Positions 52,525 to 61,261 of a stretch of 64,000 bases of DNA are shown piece by piece. Each line of letters begins with the position of its first letter. Positions within the stretch are counted from its first letter, which is position 1. A program made the translations under genes and the position numbers. The notes beneath the pieces were generated by a model. That model saw nothing but the letters and a program-made list of their open reading frames with translations. It had not been told where the DNA came from and made no database searches. The stretch is from Arthrobacter sp. MMS18-M83 (GTDB lineage Bacteria; Actinomycetota; Actinomycetes; Actinomycetales; Micrococcaceae), in contig NZ_CP113343.1 of the NCBI RefSeq assembly GCF_026683955.1, positions 3,348,001-3,412,000 of the forward strand, given 5' to 3'.

Positions 52525-53949
52525 ATGACGGACCTTGTAGCCTCCACTCCTTCCCTTGCCATGGCGGCCACCCACCCCGACCCCGCGTTCCCGCGCTTCC
52601 ACCCCCGCCCTGCCCTAGGCTGGATCAACGATCCCAACGGCGTCAGCTACATCAACGGCCGGTACCACGTGTTCTTCCAGTTCAACCCGGAATCGGCCCG
52701 GCACCACCGGATCCAGTGGGGCCACGTGAGTTCCCCGGACCTGGTGCACTGGGATGAGCATCCCGTAGCGTTGCGCCCACAGGACGGCGGGCCGGACGAG
52801 TTCGGTTGCTGGACCGGCGTAGTGACGGACGACGACGGCGTCCCCACCGCCGCTTACTCCGGCGTCAGGGCGGATGGGGGTCACTCGCAAGTGGTGATTT
52901 CCCGCGGCTCGGCGGACTTGGTGTCGTGGGAGCAAACCGGCCACGTGGCGGCTACGATGCCGTCCGATGGCCTGGTCACGGCCGTGCGCGACCCCTTCAT
53001 CTTCCACTTCAACAGCAAGCGCTACGCCATGCAGGGCGCCGGGCTGGCCAATGGACATGCTGCTTTGCTGCTGTACACGGTCGAGGACATGTCCGACTGG
53101 AAGTTCCAAGGGATCTGGCTGACCACCGAAAACCCCGTGGCCGCCACACACACGCCGGCCGAAATCTGGGAGTGCCCGCAGCTGGTCCGTGTCCCTTCCG
53201 ACGGGGTAATTTCCGACGGCGTCCCTTCCGACGGCGCTGACACCTGGGTCATGATGTTTTCCCTGTGGCTCTCCGGTGACGACCACGAGCACGCCAACGG
53301 AGTGGGCCACCTCATTGGCTCGCTGGCCGAGGATCCGTCCACTGGACTGCCGGTGTTTGTCCCGCGTTCCGGAGGCAAGTCGGACCTTGGCCGGGATTTT
53401 TATGCCCCGCAGATCGTTCAGCTGGATTCCGGGTCCGCGTCGGAGCCGCGCGCCCTGCTGTGGGGATGGGCTAACGAAGGGCCCGGCCGTGATGGGCGCC
53501 GCGGCCGTTCGCAAGACCAGATCGACGCCGCGGGCTGGGCCGGCGTATTAACCCACCCGCGCTTCCTCTCGGTTGAGAACGATGCATTGGTGGTTGCTCC
53601 TGCGCCGGAGGTTGAGGCTTACCGGGGTTCCTCGGCTGCGGGCGGTGCGGCCGGGACGGTTTCCTTGCCGCCGTTTGCCGAAGCAATTGTGACCGGTGGC
53701 CTTGACGGTAGCGCTGGCGAGGTTCGGCTGGTGCTGGCCTCCGGAGCGGAGCGGCAAGTGGTGTTCGCGGGGCCGTTGTCCGGAGGCGAGGAACTCCGCA
53801 TCTTCGTCGATGCTTCCCTGGTGGAGGTGTACCGGAAGGGCTCGGTGGCCACGACGCTCCGTGCCTACCCGGCCCTGGGTGAGGAATGGAGCCTTGAGCT
53901 TCCCGAAGGTGCAGCGGCGGACATCTGGGAACTGAAGCTGCCCGAATAG
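52525..53949 (+). CDS. Glycoside hydrolase family 32 beta-fructosidase
   Basis: The 474-residue enzyme hydrolyses sucrose, sucrose-6-phosphate or fructans. All three catalytic motifs are present: WINDPNG with nucleophile Asp36, RDP around residue 155, and ECP around residue 216. A C-terminal beta-sandwich with the ELRIFVDASLVEVY motif follows. There is no signal peptide, so it acts inside the cell on imported sugar. In-frame repeats (VPSDGVISDGVPSDGAD, around 225-240) form an unusual linker. It lies 27 bp behind the permease with an AAAGG site. Confidence 0.9.
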   Translation: MTDLVASTPSLAMAATHPDPAFPRFHPRPALGWINDPNGVSYINGRYHVFFQFNPESARHHRIQWGHVSSPDLVHWDEHPVALRPQDGGPDEFGCWTGVVTDDDGVPTAAYSGVRADGGHSQVVISRGSADLVSWEQTGHVAATMPSDGLVTAVRDPFIFHFNSKRYAMQGAGLANGHAALLLYTVEDMSDWKFQGIWLTTENPVAATHTPAEIWECPQLVRVPSDGVISDGVPSDGADTWVMMFSLWLSGDDHEHANGVGHLIGSLAEDPSTGLPVFVPRSGGKSDLGRDFYAPQIVQLDSGSASEPRALLWGWANEGPGRDGRRGRSQDQIDAAGWAGVLTHPRFLSVENDALVVAPAPEVEAYRGSSAAGGAAGTVSLPPFAEAIVTGGLDGSAGEVRLVLASGAERQVVFAGPLSGGEELRIFVDASLVEVYRKGSVATTLRAYPALGEEWSLELPEGAAADIWELKLPE

Positions 53950-53968
53950 GCGGCAGGCCGCCGTCGTA

Positions 53969-54066
53969 ATTTCCCCACTTTTGACCACGTTTGGCCGGAG
54001 TCGTAGTCCAAGAACCCCGTATTTTAGGGGATTCCGGGGCTGCGGCCCGGCCAAAAGTGGGGAGAT
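53969..54066. terminator. Inverted repeat between the convergent GH32 and lacI genes
   Basis: The left arm, with CCCCACTTTTG and, after a short gap, TGGCCGG, matches the complement of the right arm, CCGGCCAAAAGTGGGG, near 54045-54061. An inner hairpin contains ACCCCGTATTTTAGGGG. The location between two converging genes fits a bidirectional terminator, although its length and symmetry also fit a dispersed palindromic repeat. Confidence 0.65.
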
Positions 54067-55140
54067 TCAGCGGGCAGGCACGGGTCCCGTGGACTCACGG
54101 ACCACCAGACGGCAGGGAACCATGGTCTCCAAACCGGCGTTGGTCTCCAACCCGGCCCTGCCGCCTCCCGCCGCGGCCCCCTGTTCAGGGTCCTCAATCT
54201 GTTCCAGCAACATGCTCATGGCGGCCGCGCCCATTTCGCGCAGCGGGAGCGCCATGGTGGTCAGCGCGGGGATCATGGTGGCGGCGATGCGGAACTCGTC
54301 GTCGTAACCCATGATCGAGAGGTCGTGGGGGACGGAGAGGCCCAACCGCGAGGCAGCCAGGGCAACCCCGACCGCGAGGCGATCGTTCGCGCACGCAATC
54401 GCGGTGGGCCGTTCGGCGGAGGAGAGCAGTCTCATTGCACCGTGGAATCCGTCGTTGATGTCCCATCCGGCCGTGAAGACGCGGTCGTCGCGAACGGGGA
54501 TGGCGGCCTTGGCCATGGCTTCCCGGTGGCCTTCGATGCGCAACGGTACAGCCGGGGAGCTTGCAGCGCCGGCTAGGAAAGCGATGTCGCGATGGCCCAA
54601 ATTCAGCAAGTGCTCGGTGGCTTCCCTGCCGCCGGAAACCTCGTCCGGGATGACATGGCGGAGCTGCGGGGTGGGGCTGTTGTCGTAGCAGTTGGCCAGC
54701 ACAGAGGGGACGCGCAGCATGCCCTGGGGCACGTCGAGTGGCTTCAAGCCGACTGTGACATACATCAGTCCATCGACTTGCCTGTCGAGCAGGGTTTCGA
54801 CGGCGCTCTCGTCACGGGAGGCGTCGCGCTCGGTGTCCATGACGACGGTGACAAAGCCGTGGGCGCGGGCGACATCGTCGGCGCCACCGATGATATTGCC
54901 GTCGAACGGGCTCACCACCACCTCGTCAGACACGATGCCAATCACGCGCGTGCGCTGGTTCCGCAGGCTCAGGGCGATGGCGTTGGGGGAGTAGTTGAGC
55001 TCGGCCGCGGCCTGCCGGATGCGGTCCTGACTCTCCTTGGCCACATTGCCGTCGCCGCGCCCGTTGAGCACCAGCGACACCGCACTCCGCGAGACGCCCG
55101 CCCGTTTCGCGACGTCGAGTGCTGTGGCCTTGCGCTGCAT
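54067..55140 (-). CDS. LacI-family transcriptional regulator
   Basis: The 357-residue repressor begins MQRKATALDVAKRAGVSRSAVSLVLNGRGDGNVAKES, with the LacI helix-turn-helix (residues 6-26) and a hinge helix; NYSPNAIALSLRNQ follows. The periplasmic-binding-protein-like effector domain contains VDGLMYVTVG, LGHRDIAFLAG and TAIACANDRLAVGVALAA. It is convergent with the GH32 operon, whose promoter holds two matching palindromes, and has one in front of its own start. It therefore very probably represses that operon and itself until the sugar binds. Confidence 0.9.
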   Translation of the reverse strand: MQRKATALDVAKRAGVSRSAVSLVLNGRGDGNVAKESQDRIRQAAAELNYSPNAIALSLRNQRTRVIGIVSDEVVVSPFDGNIIGGADDVARAHGFVTVVMDTERDASRDESAVETLLDRQVDGLMYVTVGLKPLDVPQGMLRVPSVLANCYDNSPTPQLRHVIPDEVSGGREATEHLLNLGHRDIAFLAGAASSPAVPLRIEGHREAMAKAAIPVRDDRVFTAGWDINDGFHGAMRLLSSAERPTAIACANDRLAVGVALAASRLGLSVPHDLSIMGYDDEFRIAATMIPALTTMALPLREMGAAAMSMLLEQIEDPEQGAAAGGGRAGLETNAGLETMVPCRLVVRESTGPVPAR

Positions 55141-55187
55141 ACGGGCTCCTCCGCCGGGGGTGATTCGGGCTTCTTGCTGCATTCTAC

Positions 55188-55201
55188 CTAACGCGTGTGA
55201 G
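55188..55201. promoter_or_regulatory. LacI operator in the regulator's own promoter
   Basis: CTAACGCGTGTGAG differs at two positions from the perfect operator CTAACACGTGTTAG at 49215. It lies 47 bases before the regulator's start codon, which points to autoregulation. Confidence 0.75.
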
Positions 55202-55213
55202 GTCCGCCGGTAC

Positions 55214-55305
55214 CGCAACCCTCCTGCAGTTTTGAGGCCCTTTACGGCGATCCTCCTGCAGATATATGCCCTTCCCCCAAACCCTCCCGCAGATCTACCG
55301 GGCGT
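55214..55305 (+). repeat. 32-bp repeat array C (about three units)
   Basis: Three units of 32, 31 and a partial 24 bases start with ACCCTCCTGCAG, ATCCTCCTGCAGATAT and ACCCTCCCGCAGAT. They match the core of arrays A and B and are in the same orientation as A. The array lies directly before menC. It shows that this repeat family is dispersed. Confidence 0.8.
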
Positions 55306-55317
55306 AGAGTATCCACC

Positions 55318-56322
55318 ATGCCCGCATTCCCCACCCTCGACGAGATCCTTGCCACCGCCACCGTGGTCAGCCTGCCGATGCGCGTGAAGTTCCGGGGGAT
55401 CATGGAGCGCGAGACGCTCCTGTTCCGCGGCCCGGCCGGTTGGGGCGAGTTTTGCCCGTTCCCCGAGTACAGCGACGCCGAAGCCTCCCGCTGGCTCGCC
55501 GCCGCCGTCGAAGCCGCATGGCAAGGTTTTCCCCCGCAGCTGAGGGACACCATTCCAGTCAATGCAACCGTCCCCGCCGTGCCTGCCGCCCGGGTGCCCG
55601 AGGTCCTGGAGCGCTTCGGCCGCGTGGACGCGGTCAAGGTCAAGGTCGCCGAGCGCGGGCAGGAACTCACCGACGACGTCGCTCGCGTCACCGCAGTCCG
55701 GAACGCCCTGCCGGACGCGGCCATCCGGGTGGACGCGAACGCAGGCTGGGACGTGCCCCAGGCGATCGAGGCACTTGGCCGCCTGTCCGCCGTCGGGCTC
55801 GAATACGCCGAGCAGCCCGTGCCGCACATCGAGGGGCTCGCCGAAGTCCGCCGTCGGCTCGCGCAACAAGGAACGCCCGTGCTCATCGCGGCCGACGAAT
55901 CCGTCCGGAAGGAAGACGACCCCCTCAAGGTGGCCCGGGCCGGCGCGGCGGACTTGATCGTCGTCAAGGTGGCGCCGCTTGGGGGAGTGCGGCGCGCGCT
56001 GGACATCGTCGCGCAAGCCGGGCTTCCCGCCGTCGTGAGCTCGGCACTGGACACGTCGGTGGGGATCCGCGCGGGGCTGGCGCTCGCCGCCGCGCTGCCG
56101 GAACTGCCGTACGCCTGCGGGCTGGGGACCGTGCGGCTGTTCACCTCGGACATTACGCGGGATCCGTTAGTGCCCGACGACGGCGCCATCCGCGTCCGCG
56201 AAGCCGTCGCCGACGAGGGGCTGCTGGAGCAGTACGCGGCTCCCGCTGAACGTCGCGACTGGTGGCTGGACCGGCTCCGCCGCGTGCACGGTCTCCTGGC
56301 TGGGCAGTCCACCGGAACCTAA
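55318..56322 (+). CDS. menC: o-Succinylbenzoate synthase
   Basis: This enolase-superfamily enzyme of 334 residues dehydrates SHCHC to o-succinylbenzoate in menaquinone synthesis. Visible catalytic features are the KxK motif in DAVKVKVAERG and the metal ligands in RVDANAGWD, EYAEQP and AADES. The second base lysine is in VVKVAPLGG. It follows repeat array C without an obvious ribosome site. MenD follows after 156 bp in the same orientation. Confidence 0.9.
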   Translation: MPAFPTLDEILATATVVSLPMRVKFRGIMERETLLFRGPAGWGEFCPFPEYSDAEASRWLAAAVEAAWQGFPPQLRDTIPVNATVPAVPAARVPEVLERFGRVDAVKVKVAERGQELTDDVARVTAVRNALPDAAIRVDANAGWDVPQAIEALGRLSAVGLEYAEQPVPHIEGLAEVRRRLAQQGTPVLIAADESVRKEDDPLKVARAGAADLIVVKVAPLGGVRRALDIVAQAGLPAVVSSALDTSVGIRAGLALAAALPELPYACGLGTVRLFTSDITRDPLVPDDGAIRVREAVADEGLLEQYAAPAERRDWWLDRLRRVHGLLAGQSTGT

Positions 56323-56346
56323 CCGGAGTGTCCTCTCGCCGCCCGA

Positions 56347-56444
56347 CGCTCGCTCACCTTTGAGGGTCCTTTCGGAAACGCTCGCTCACCTTTACTTTCA
56401 GATGAGCGAGCGTTTCGGCTTTTGGCCCCAAAGGTGAGCGGGCG
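56347..56444. repeat. Nested inverted repeats between menC and menD
   Basis: An inner pair of perfect 13-bp arms, AAACGCTCGCTCA (56376) and TGAGCGAGCGTTT (56403), sits inside an outer pair of 16-bp arms (56347 and 56429) with a single mismatch. It is non-coding. It could act as a terminator or attenuator before menD, or be a member of a dispersed palindromic family, since the arms share the CGCTCGCTCACCTTT word. Confidence 0.85.
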
Positions 56445-56478
56445 TTTTAGGGGGAGGCGCCGCTAATAGACTGGTGCG

Positions 56479-58188
56479 GTGACTTCGCAAGGCTCCCTGA
56501 GCTCCCTCGCCGCTGCCCGGATCGCCGTTAAGGCGTTGCTCGACGGCGGTGTGCGGCACGTGGTGGTCTCTCCGGGTTCGCGCTCGGCGCCCATGGCCTA
56601 CGCGCTGGCCGAAGCCGAAGCAGCCGGAAACGTCCGCCTCCTCGTCAGGATCGACGAACGCTCAGCCGGTTTCACGGCGCTGGGCCTGGCCCTCTCCACG
56701 GGCGCCCCGGCGGCCGTCCTCACCACCTCAGGCACCGCCGTCGGGAATCTCCTGCCGGCCGTCATGGAAGCCAACCACGCTGCGGTTCCCCTCGTAGTCC
56801 TTTCAGCCGATCGTCCCGCCGAACTCCTGGGCACCGGCGCCAACCAAACCACCATCCAGCTGGACCTCTTCGGCGAACACGTGCGCTTCGCCGTCGACAT
56901 TCCCGCGGGCAGCAACCCGAGGCGCGCCGTCGAGACCGCCCTTTACGCGGCAACCGGCGCCCTCGAGGACACCCCTCCAGGCCCTGTGCAGCTCAACCTC
57001 GCCTTCCGCGAGCCACTCGTCCCGGAACAGGGCGAGGCCCTGCCCGCCCCCCAGGGCCGCGGCGTCTTCCACTACGACTCCGGTCCCCAGCCGCTGAACA
57101 TGCCGCCCGCTCCCGCCGAACTGACCGAACGGCGGACGGTGGTCCTTGCAGGGCACGACGCCGGTCCGGTCGCGGAGGCCTTCGCCCGCGCCCACGGCTT
57201 TCCCTTGCTGGCCGAGCCGTCCTCCAACGCGCGCTTCGGCCCCAATGCGATCGGGCCGTATCGCCTGATGCTGGACAATTTCGGACCAAGCTCCGCCCTG
57301 CCGATCGAACGGGTGGTGGTCTTCGGACGTCCGACCCTTTCGCGGCCCGTCGCAGCCCTGCTGGCCCGAAACGACCTCCCCGCCGCCATATATGAGCCTG
57401 TTCCGGTGGCCTGGTACGAGCACGGCCGGCGTCGCGAGGAACGCTTTGATTCGCTGACTGAATTGGCGGAGTTCGCAGGCCGGGGCTCGGACGAATGGCT
57501 CGACGCTTGGCTCCTCGCCGGGTCCGCAGCCCAACACGCGCTCGACAGCGTTCTCGAAGCGGAGCCTGCAACCAACGGGCCCGCCGTGGGCGCCGCCGTT
57601 TGGAAACACGCTCGCGGACAGCTGGTACTGGGCTCCTCCAACGGCATCCGCGACGTCGACCTCGCCGGACAGCCCGCCTCCGAACCCCTGGCCACGGTTT
57701 TCGCGAACCGCGGCCTCGCCGGCATCGACGGAACCATCTCCACGGCCACGGGAATCGCCCTCGGCGCGGGCCGCGAAACCACCCTCCTCCTGGGCGACGT
57801 CACCTTCCTGCACGACGCCGGGGGCCTGCTCCTCGGAGCCGGAGAACCCGGGCCGGACCTGCGCACCGTGGTTCTTAACGACTCCGGCGGGGGCATCTTC
57901 GGCCTCCTCGAGCACGGCAAGGTGGAGGACGACGGCGGCTACGGCACCGCCGTCGAGCGCCTCTTCGGCACCCCGCACAGCGTCGACATTTCCGCGCTGG
58001 CCGCGGCATACGGCGTCGGGCACACTTCAGTGCGTACGACGGCGGAGCTCGCCGCCGTGCTTGCCTCGCCTTTGAAGGGGCGCAGCATTGTCGAAGTACG
58101 CACGGACCGTTCCGACCTGCGCCGGTTGCATGCGCGCATCAAGGCCGCAGTAGGCGCGGCCGTGTCCCAGGTACTGCTGCGGGCGTAG
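56479..58188 (+). CDS. menD: 2-Succinyl-5-enolpyruvyl-6-hydroxy-3-cyclohexene-1-carboxylate synthase
   Basis: This thiamine-diphosphate enzyme of 569 residues adds 2-oxoglutarate-derived succinic semialdehyde to isochorismate. The pyrimidine-domain glutamate is Glu60 in RIDERSAGFTALG. SPGSRSAPMAYAL is a MenD signature. The TPP motif is in LLLGDVTFLHDAGGLLL and VLNDSGGGIFGLLEHG. GTG start. It precedes a perfect 44-nt palindrome and an ABC transporter on the other strand. Isochorismate comes from menF, encoded at 61262. Confidence 0.92.
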   Translation: MTSQGSLSSLAAARIAVKALLDGGVRHVVVSPGSRSAPMAYALAEAEAAGNVRLLVRIDERSAGFTALGLALSTGAPAAVLTTSGTAVGNLLPAVMEANHAAVPLVVLSADRPAELLGTGANQTTIQLDLFGEHVRFAVDIPAGSNPRRAVETALYAATGALEDTPPGPVQLNLAFREPLVPEQGEALPAPQGRGVFHYDSGPQPLNMPPAPAELTERRTVVLAGHDAGPVAEAFARAHGFPLLAEPSSNARFGPNAIGPYRLMLDNFGPSSALPIERVVVFGRPTLSRPVAALLARNDLPAAIYEPVPVAWYEHGRRREERFDSLTELAEFAGRGSDEWLDAWLLAGSAAQHALDSVLEAEPATNGPAVGAAVWKHARGQLVLGSSNGIRDVDLAGQPASEPLATVFANRGLAGIDGTISTATGIALGAGRETTLLLGDVTFLHDAGGLLLGAGEPGPDLRTVVLNDSGGGIFGLLEHGKVEDDGGYGTAVERLFGTPHSVDISALAAAYGVGHTSVRTTAELAAVLASPLKGRSIVEVRTDRSDLRRLHARIKAAVGAAVSQVLLRA

Positions 58189-58248
58189 GCGCTCAGCGCT
58201 GGCGACGCGGACACTGACTGGCGACACGTAGGCAGACCCGCGACACGG

Positions 58249-58292
58249 AAATGCCCTGTCGAGGCTGGAATTCCAGCCTCGACAGGGCATTT
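58249..58292. terminator. Perfect 44-nt palindrome between menD and the convergent ABC transporter
   Basis: Positions 58249-58292 are exactly self-complementary. The centre GGAATTCC has no loop bases, and the arms start AAATGCCCTGTCGAGG. With A and T runs on both sides it can terminate transcription in both directions. Confidence 0.85.
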
Positions 58293-58325
58293 GCGCGTCG
58301 CCGGGCATTTACCGCAGCGCAGGAT

Positions 58326-59102
58326 CTACAGCACTCGGCTGAGGAATTCCTTGGTGCGGGCGTGCTGGGGGTTGGCGATGATTTCGCGGGGGTCACCGGA
58401 TTCCACCACCACGCCTCCGTCCATGAAGGTCAGGCGGTCGCCGACTTCGCGGGCAAAGCCGATCTCGTGGGTCACCACGATCATGGTCATGCCGGACTTG
58501 GCCAGGTCCTTCATCACGTTGAGCACATCGCCCACGAGTTCGGGGTCAAGCGCGGAGGTGGGCTCGTCGAAGAGCATCAGCTCCGGTTCCATCGCCAGGG
58601 CCCGGGCGATCGCGACGCGCTGCTGCTGGCCGCCGGAGAGCTGTGCGGGGTAGTGGTTGGCGCGGTCGGCCAGGCCTACCCTGTCCAACAATTCGAGGGC
58701 GGCCTTCTTCGCGACGCCCTTGTTCTTGCCCTTGACCTGCACAGGCGCTTCCATGACGTTGTAGAGCGCGGTCTTGTGCGGGAACAGGTTGAAGCGCTGG
58801 AAGACCATGCCGATTTCCCGGCGCTGCGCGGCGATTTCCTTGACCTTCAGGTCGTGGAGGCGGCCGTTGACTTCGCGATAGCCGATCAGCTGGTCACCGA
58901 CGGAGATGCGGCCGGCGCTGATGGTTTCGAGCAGGTTCACGCAGCGGAGCATGGTGGACTTTCCGGAACCGGACGGACCGATCACAACGGACACTTCGCC
59001 TTGGTTGACCGTCAGGTCGATGCCGCGGAGCACGTGGTGGGGACCGAAGTACTTGTGGAGGCCTTCGATCCGCACCAGCGGTTTCTGGGTGGTGATCGTC
59101 AT
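58326..59102 (-). CDS. Polar amino-acid ABC transporter ATP-binding protein
   Basis: The 258-residue ATPase has Walker [10 protein letters not shown] (residues 41-49), the signature [15 protein letters not shown], Walker [14 protein letters not shown], and the switch histidine in [12 protein letters not shown]. The GlnQ-like features place it in the polar amino-acid uptake family. Its ATG overlaps the permease stop by four bases. It is the last gene of the three-gene operon. Confidence 0.92.
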   Translation of the reverse strand: MTITTQKPLVRIEGLHKYFGPHHVLRGIDLTVNQGEVSVVIGPSGSGKSTMLRCVNLLETISAGRISVGDQLIGYREVNGRLHDLKVKEIAAQRREIGMVFQRFNLFPHKTALYNVMEAPVQVKGKNKGVAKKAALELLDRVGLADRANHYPAQLSGGQQQRVAIARALAMEPELMLFDEPTSALDPELVGDVLNVMKDLAKSGMTMIVVTHEIGFAREVGDRLTFMDGGVVVESGDPREIIANPQHARTKEFLSRVL

Positions 59103-60112
59103 TTTGCCTCATCCTCCGGGAAGTCCATCTTCAGCGACGGCTCTGCTTCGGCACTCGGTGCCACTGCCGCGGCCGCCTTGGCAGCCGCGGGGTTGATGAC
59201 GGCCGGGGCCAGGTTGGTGTCCACGCCCTTGCCGTAGTAGGCCTCGATGTAGTGCTGGCCGACCATGAGGATGCTGGTGATGACCAGGTACCAGATGGCT
59301 GCCACGATCAACAGCGGCACCGGAAGGTAGATCCGGTTGGCCAGGGCGTTGGTGGCGAAGGTCAGGTCCAAGGTGAACGGGACGGCCAGGACCAGGGAGG
59401 TGGTCTTGAGCATGCCGATGGTCTCGTTGCCGGTGGGCGGGACGATGATGCGCATGGCCTGGGGCAGGATGATGCGCCACATGATCTTGCCCTTGCCCAT
59501 GCCCAGGGCTTCAGCGGCTTCGGTCTGTCCCTTGTCCACGGACTTCAGGCCGGCCCGGAAGATCTCGGCCAAGTAGGCCGATTCATTAAGGCCAAGCCCC
59601 AGAATCGCGGCAACAAGGGCGGTAATGACTGTGCTCGTGTCCATGCTGAACAGCTCGGGGCCGAACGGAACCCCGGCGCTGATTTTCGGGTAGAGGACGG
59701 CGATCAGGCCCCAGAAGACCAATTGGGTGTAGACCGGGGTGCCGCGGAAGAACCAGACCCAAACCCAGGAGGTGTACCGCAGGACCGGGTTGTCGGACTG
59801 CCTCATGACGGCCAGCAGGATGGCAAGGACAATCGCAATGGCCATCGAAGCCACAGTCAGGAGCAACGTCCAGCCAACACCCTGGACGACCTTCACGTCC
59901 AGGATGTAGGTGCCCACCACGTCCCAACGGAAGTTGTGGTTCGTGATGACGCTTTGAATCATTAGTGCCAATACGCCAAGGATAACGACAGCGCTGATCC
60001 ACCGCCCAGGATGCCTGACCGGCACCGCATTGTTCAGCACCGGCGCTGCGTGGGCTGGTTGATGATGATCCATCTGTGCACCTGATTTGTTATCCGTGGC
60101 GGGAATACTCAA
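59099..60112 (-). CDS. Polar amino-acid ABC transporter permease
   Basis: The 337-residue protein has a His/Pro-containing N-terminal extension of about 30 residues, then five to six membrane segments. The HisMQ-type EAA region is [43 protein letters not shown], and [18 protein letters not shown] is also characteristic. It has an Ala-rich C-terminal tail. Four-base overlaps with both neighbours show one transcription unit. Confidence 0.9.
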   Translation of the reverse strand: MSIPATDNKSGAQMDHHQPAHAAPVLNNAVPVRHPGRWISAVVILGVLALMIQSVITNHNFRWDVVGTYILDVKVVQGVGWTLLLTVASMAIAIVLAILLAVMRQSDNPVLRYTSWVWVWFFRGTPVYTQLVFWGLIAVLYPKISAGVPFGPELFSMDTSTVITALVAAILGLGLNESAYLAEIFRAGLKSVDKGQTEAAEALGMGKGKIMWRIILPQAMRIIVPPTGNETIGMLKTTSLVLAVPFTLDLTFATNALANRIYLPVPLLIVAAIWYLVITSILMVGQHYIEAYYGKGVDTNLAPAVINPAAAKAAAAVAPSAEAEPSLKMDFPEDEAK

Positions 60113-61062
60113 GACTTGACCGCCGGGTTGACCTCGGACTTGGTGATGGCGCCTTCGGCGTTGCCCCAGCCAGTGAGGATCTTCTTGTATGAACCGTCAG
60201 ACATGAGCTTGGTCAGGGTCTTCTGGATGACGTCGGCGAGGGCGGTGTCTGACTTGGCAACGGCGATGCCCTGGGGAGCGGCGTCGTAAACGTCGCCGAG
60301 CTTCTCGAGCTGGCCGTTCGTCTGGGTCAGGGCGTAACCGATGATGGGGGAGTCGGCTGCCATGGCGTCAATGCTGCCGTTGACGAGCCTGGTGGTGACG
60401 TCGGTCTGGTTCTTCAGGGTGACGATGTTGATGGGCTGCTTGCCATCAGCTACGCACTTCTTGTTGCGACCGGAAAGGTCCGGGTCTTCCTGGACGGTGC
60501 CGGTCTGCACGCCGATGGATTTGCCGCAGACGTCATCCAGGGAGAACTTCTTCGGGTTGCCCTTCTGCACTGCCCAGGCGGTGCCGGCGTTGAAGTAGCT
60601 GACCATGTTGACCGCGCCGAGTCGCTCGGGGTTGATGGTGAAGGAGGAGATGCCGAGATCGTACTTGGGGCCGAGAGCGGGGAGGATGCCCGTGAATTCG
60701 GCAGTCTGCACCTGGACCTTCAGGCCGAGTGTGGCACCGATTGCCTTGGCGATGTCGACGTCGTAACCGACCGGAGTCTGGCCGTCGGTTCCGAGGAACT
60801 CTGCAGGAGCGTAGGTGGTGTCCGAGCCGACGGTCAGCGTGCCCTTGGACTTGATAGCCGCCGGGACCAAGGCAGCAAGAGTGTCATCCTTGGCGATGGT
60901 GGTGGGGTTAAAACTTGCATTCGCGCTGCCAGAAGGTGAGGAAGAACTCGACGTGCCTTGCTCTGAGGCGTTGGTGCAGGCGGTCAGGGCCAGGGCGCCG
61001 ATTGCGATGATGGTTGCAGCCTTGAGCGTCGAATTGACCGGAAGCGAACGGAATTTCTGCAT
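60109..61062 (-). CDS. Amino-acid ABC transporter substrate-binding lipoprotein
   Basis: The 317-residue protein starts at ATG 61062 with a signal peptide and a lipobox (ALALTAC; cysteine at about residue 29), then a Ser-rich linker. The SBP_bac_3 domain shows LTVGSDTTYAPAEFLGTDGQTPVGYDVDIAKAIGATLG and FSLDDVCGKSIGVQTGTVQE. Ligand specificity within polar or basic amino acids is not evident. It is the promoter-proximal gene of the operon. Confidence 0.9.
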   Translation of the reverse strand: MQKFRSLPVNSTLKAATIIAIGALALTACTNASEQGTSSSSSPSGSANASFNPTTIAKDDTLAALVPAAIKSKGTLTVGSDTTYAPAEFLGTDGQTPVGYDVDIAKAIGATLGLKVQVQTAEFTGILPALGPKYDLGISSFTINPERLGAVNMVSYFNAGTAWAVQKGNPKKFSLDDVCGKSIGVQTGTVQEDPDLSGRNKKCVADGKQPINIVTLKNQTDVTTRLVNGSIDAMAADSPIIGYALTQTNGQLEKLGDVYDAAPQGIAVAKSDTALADVIQKTLTKLMSDGSYKKILTGWGNAEGAITKSEVNPAVKS

Positions 61063-61261
61063 TTTCTTACCTTTTTTTGCAGTGGATGCGAAACTAATCG
61101 GTTTATAGTGTAGCGCCGAACATGAGATGTGCGTCACAGAAAACTAAGTTTTACTATTGGATAACCTACCAAGCCAAAAATCAAGACCCTCTCCACAGCC
61201 TTTGTCTCACATCCCAGACATCACAGGGGTAGGCGAGGGCCGGAAGTCAAAGGGTCGGATC

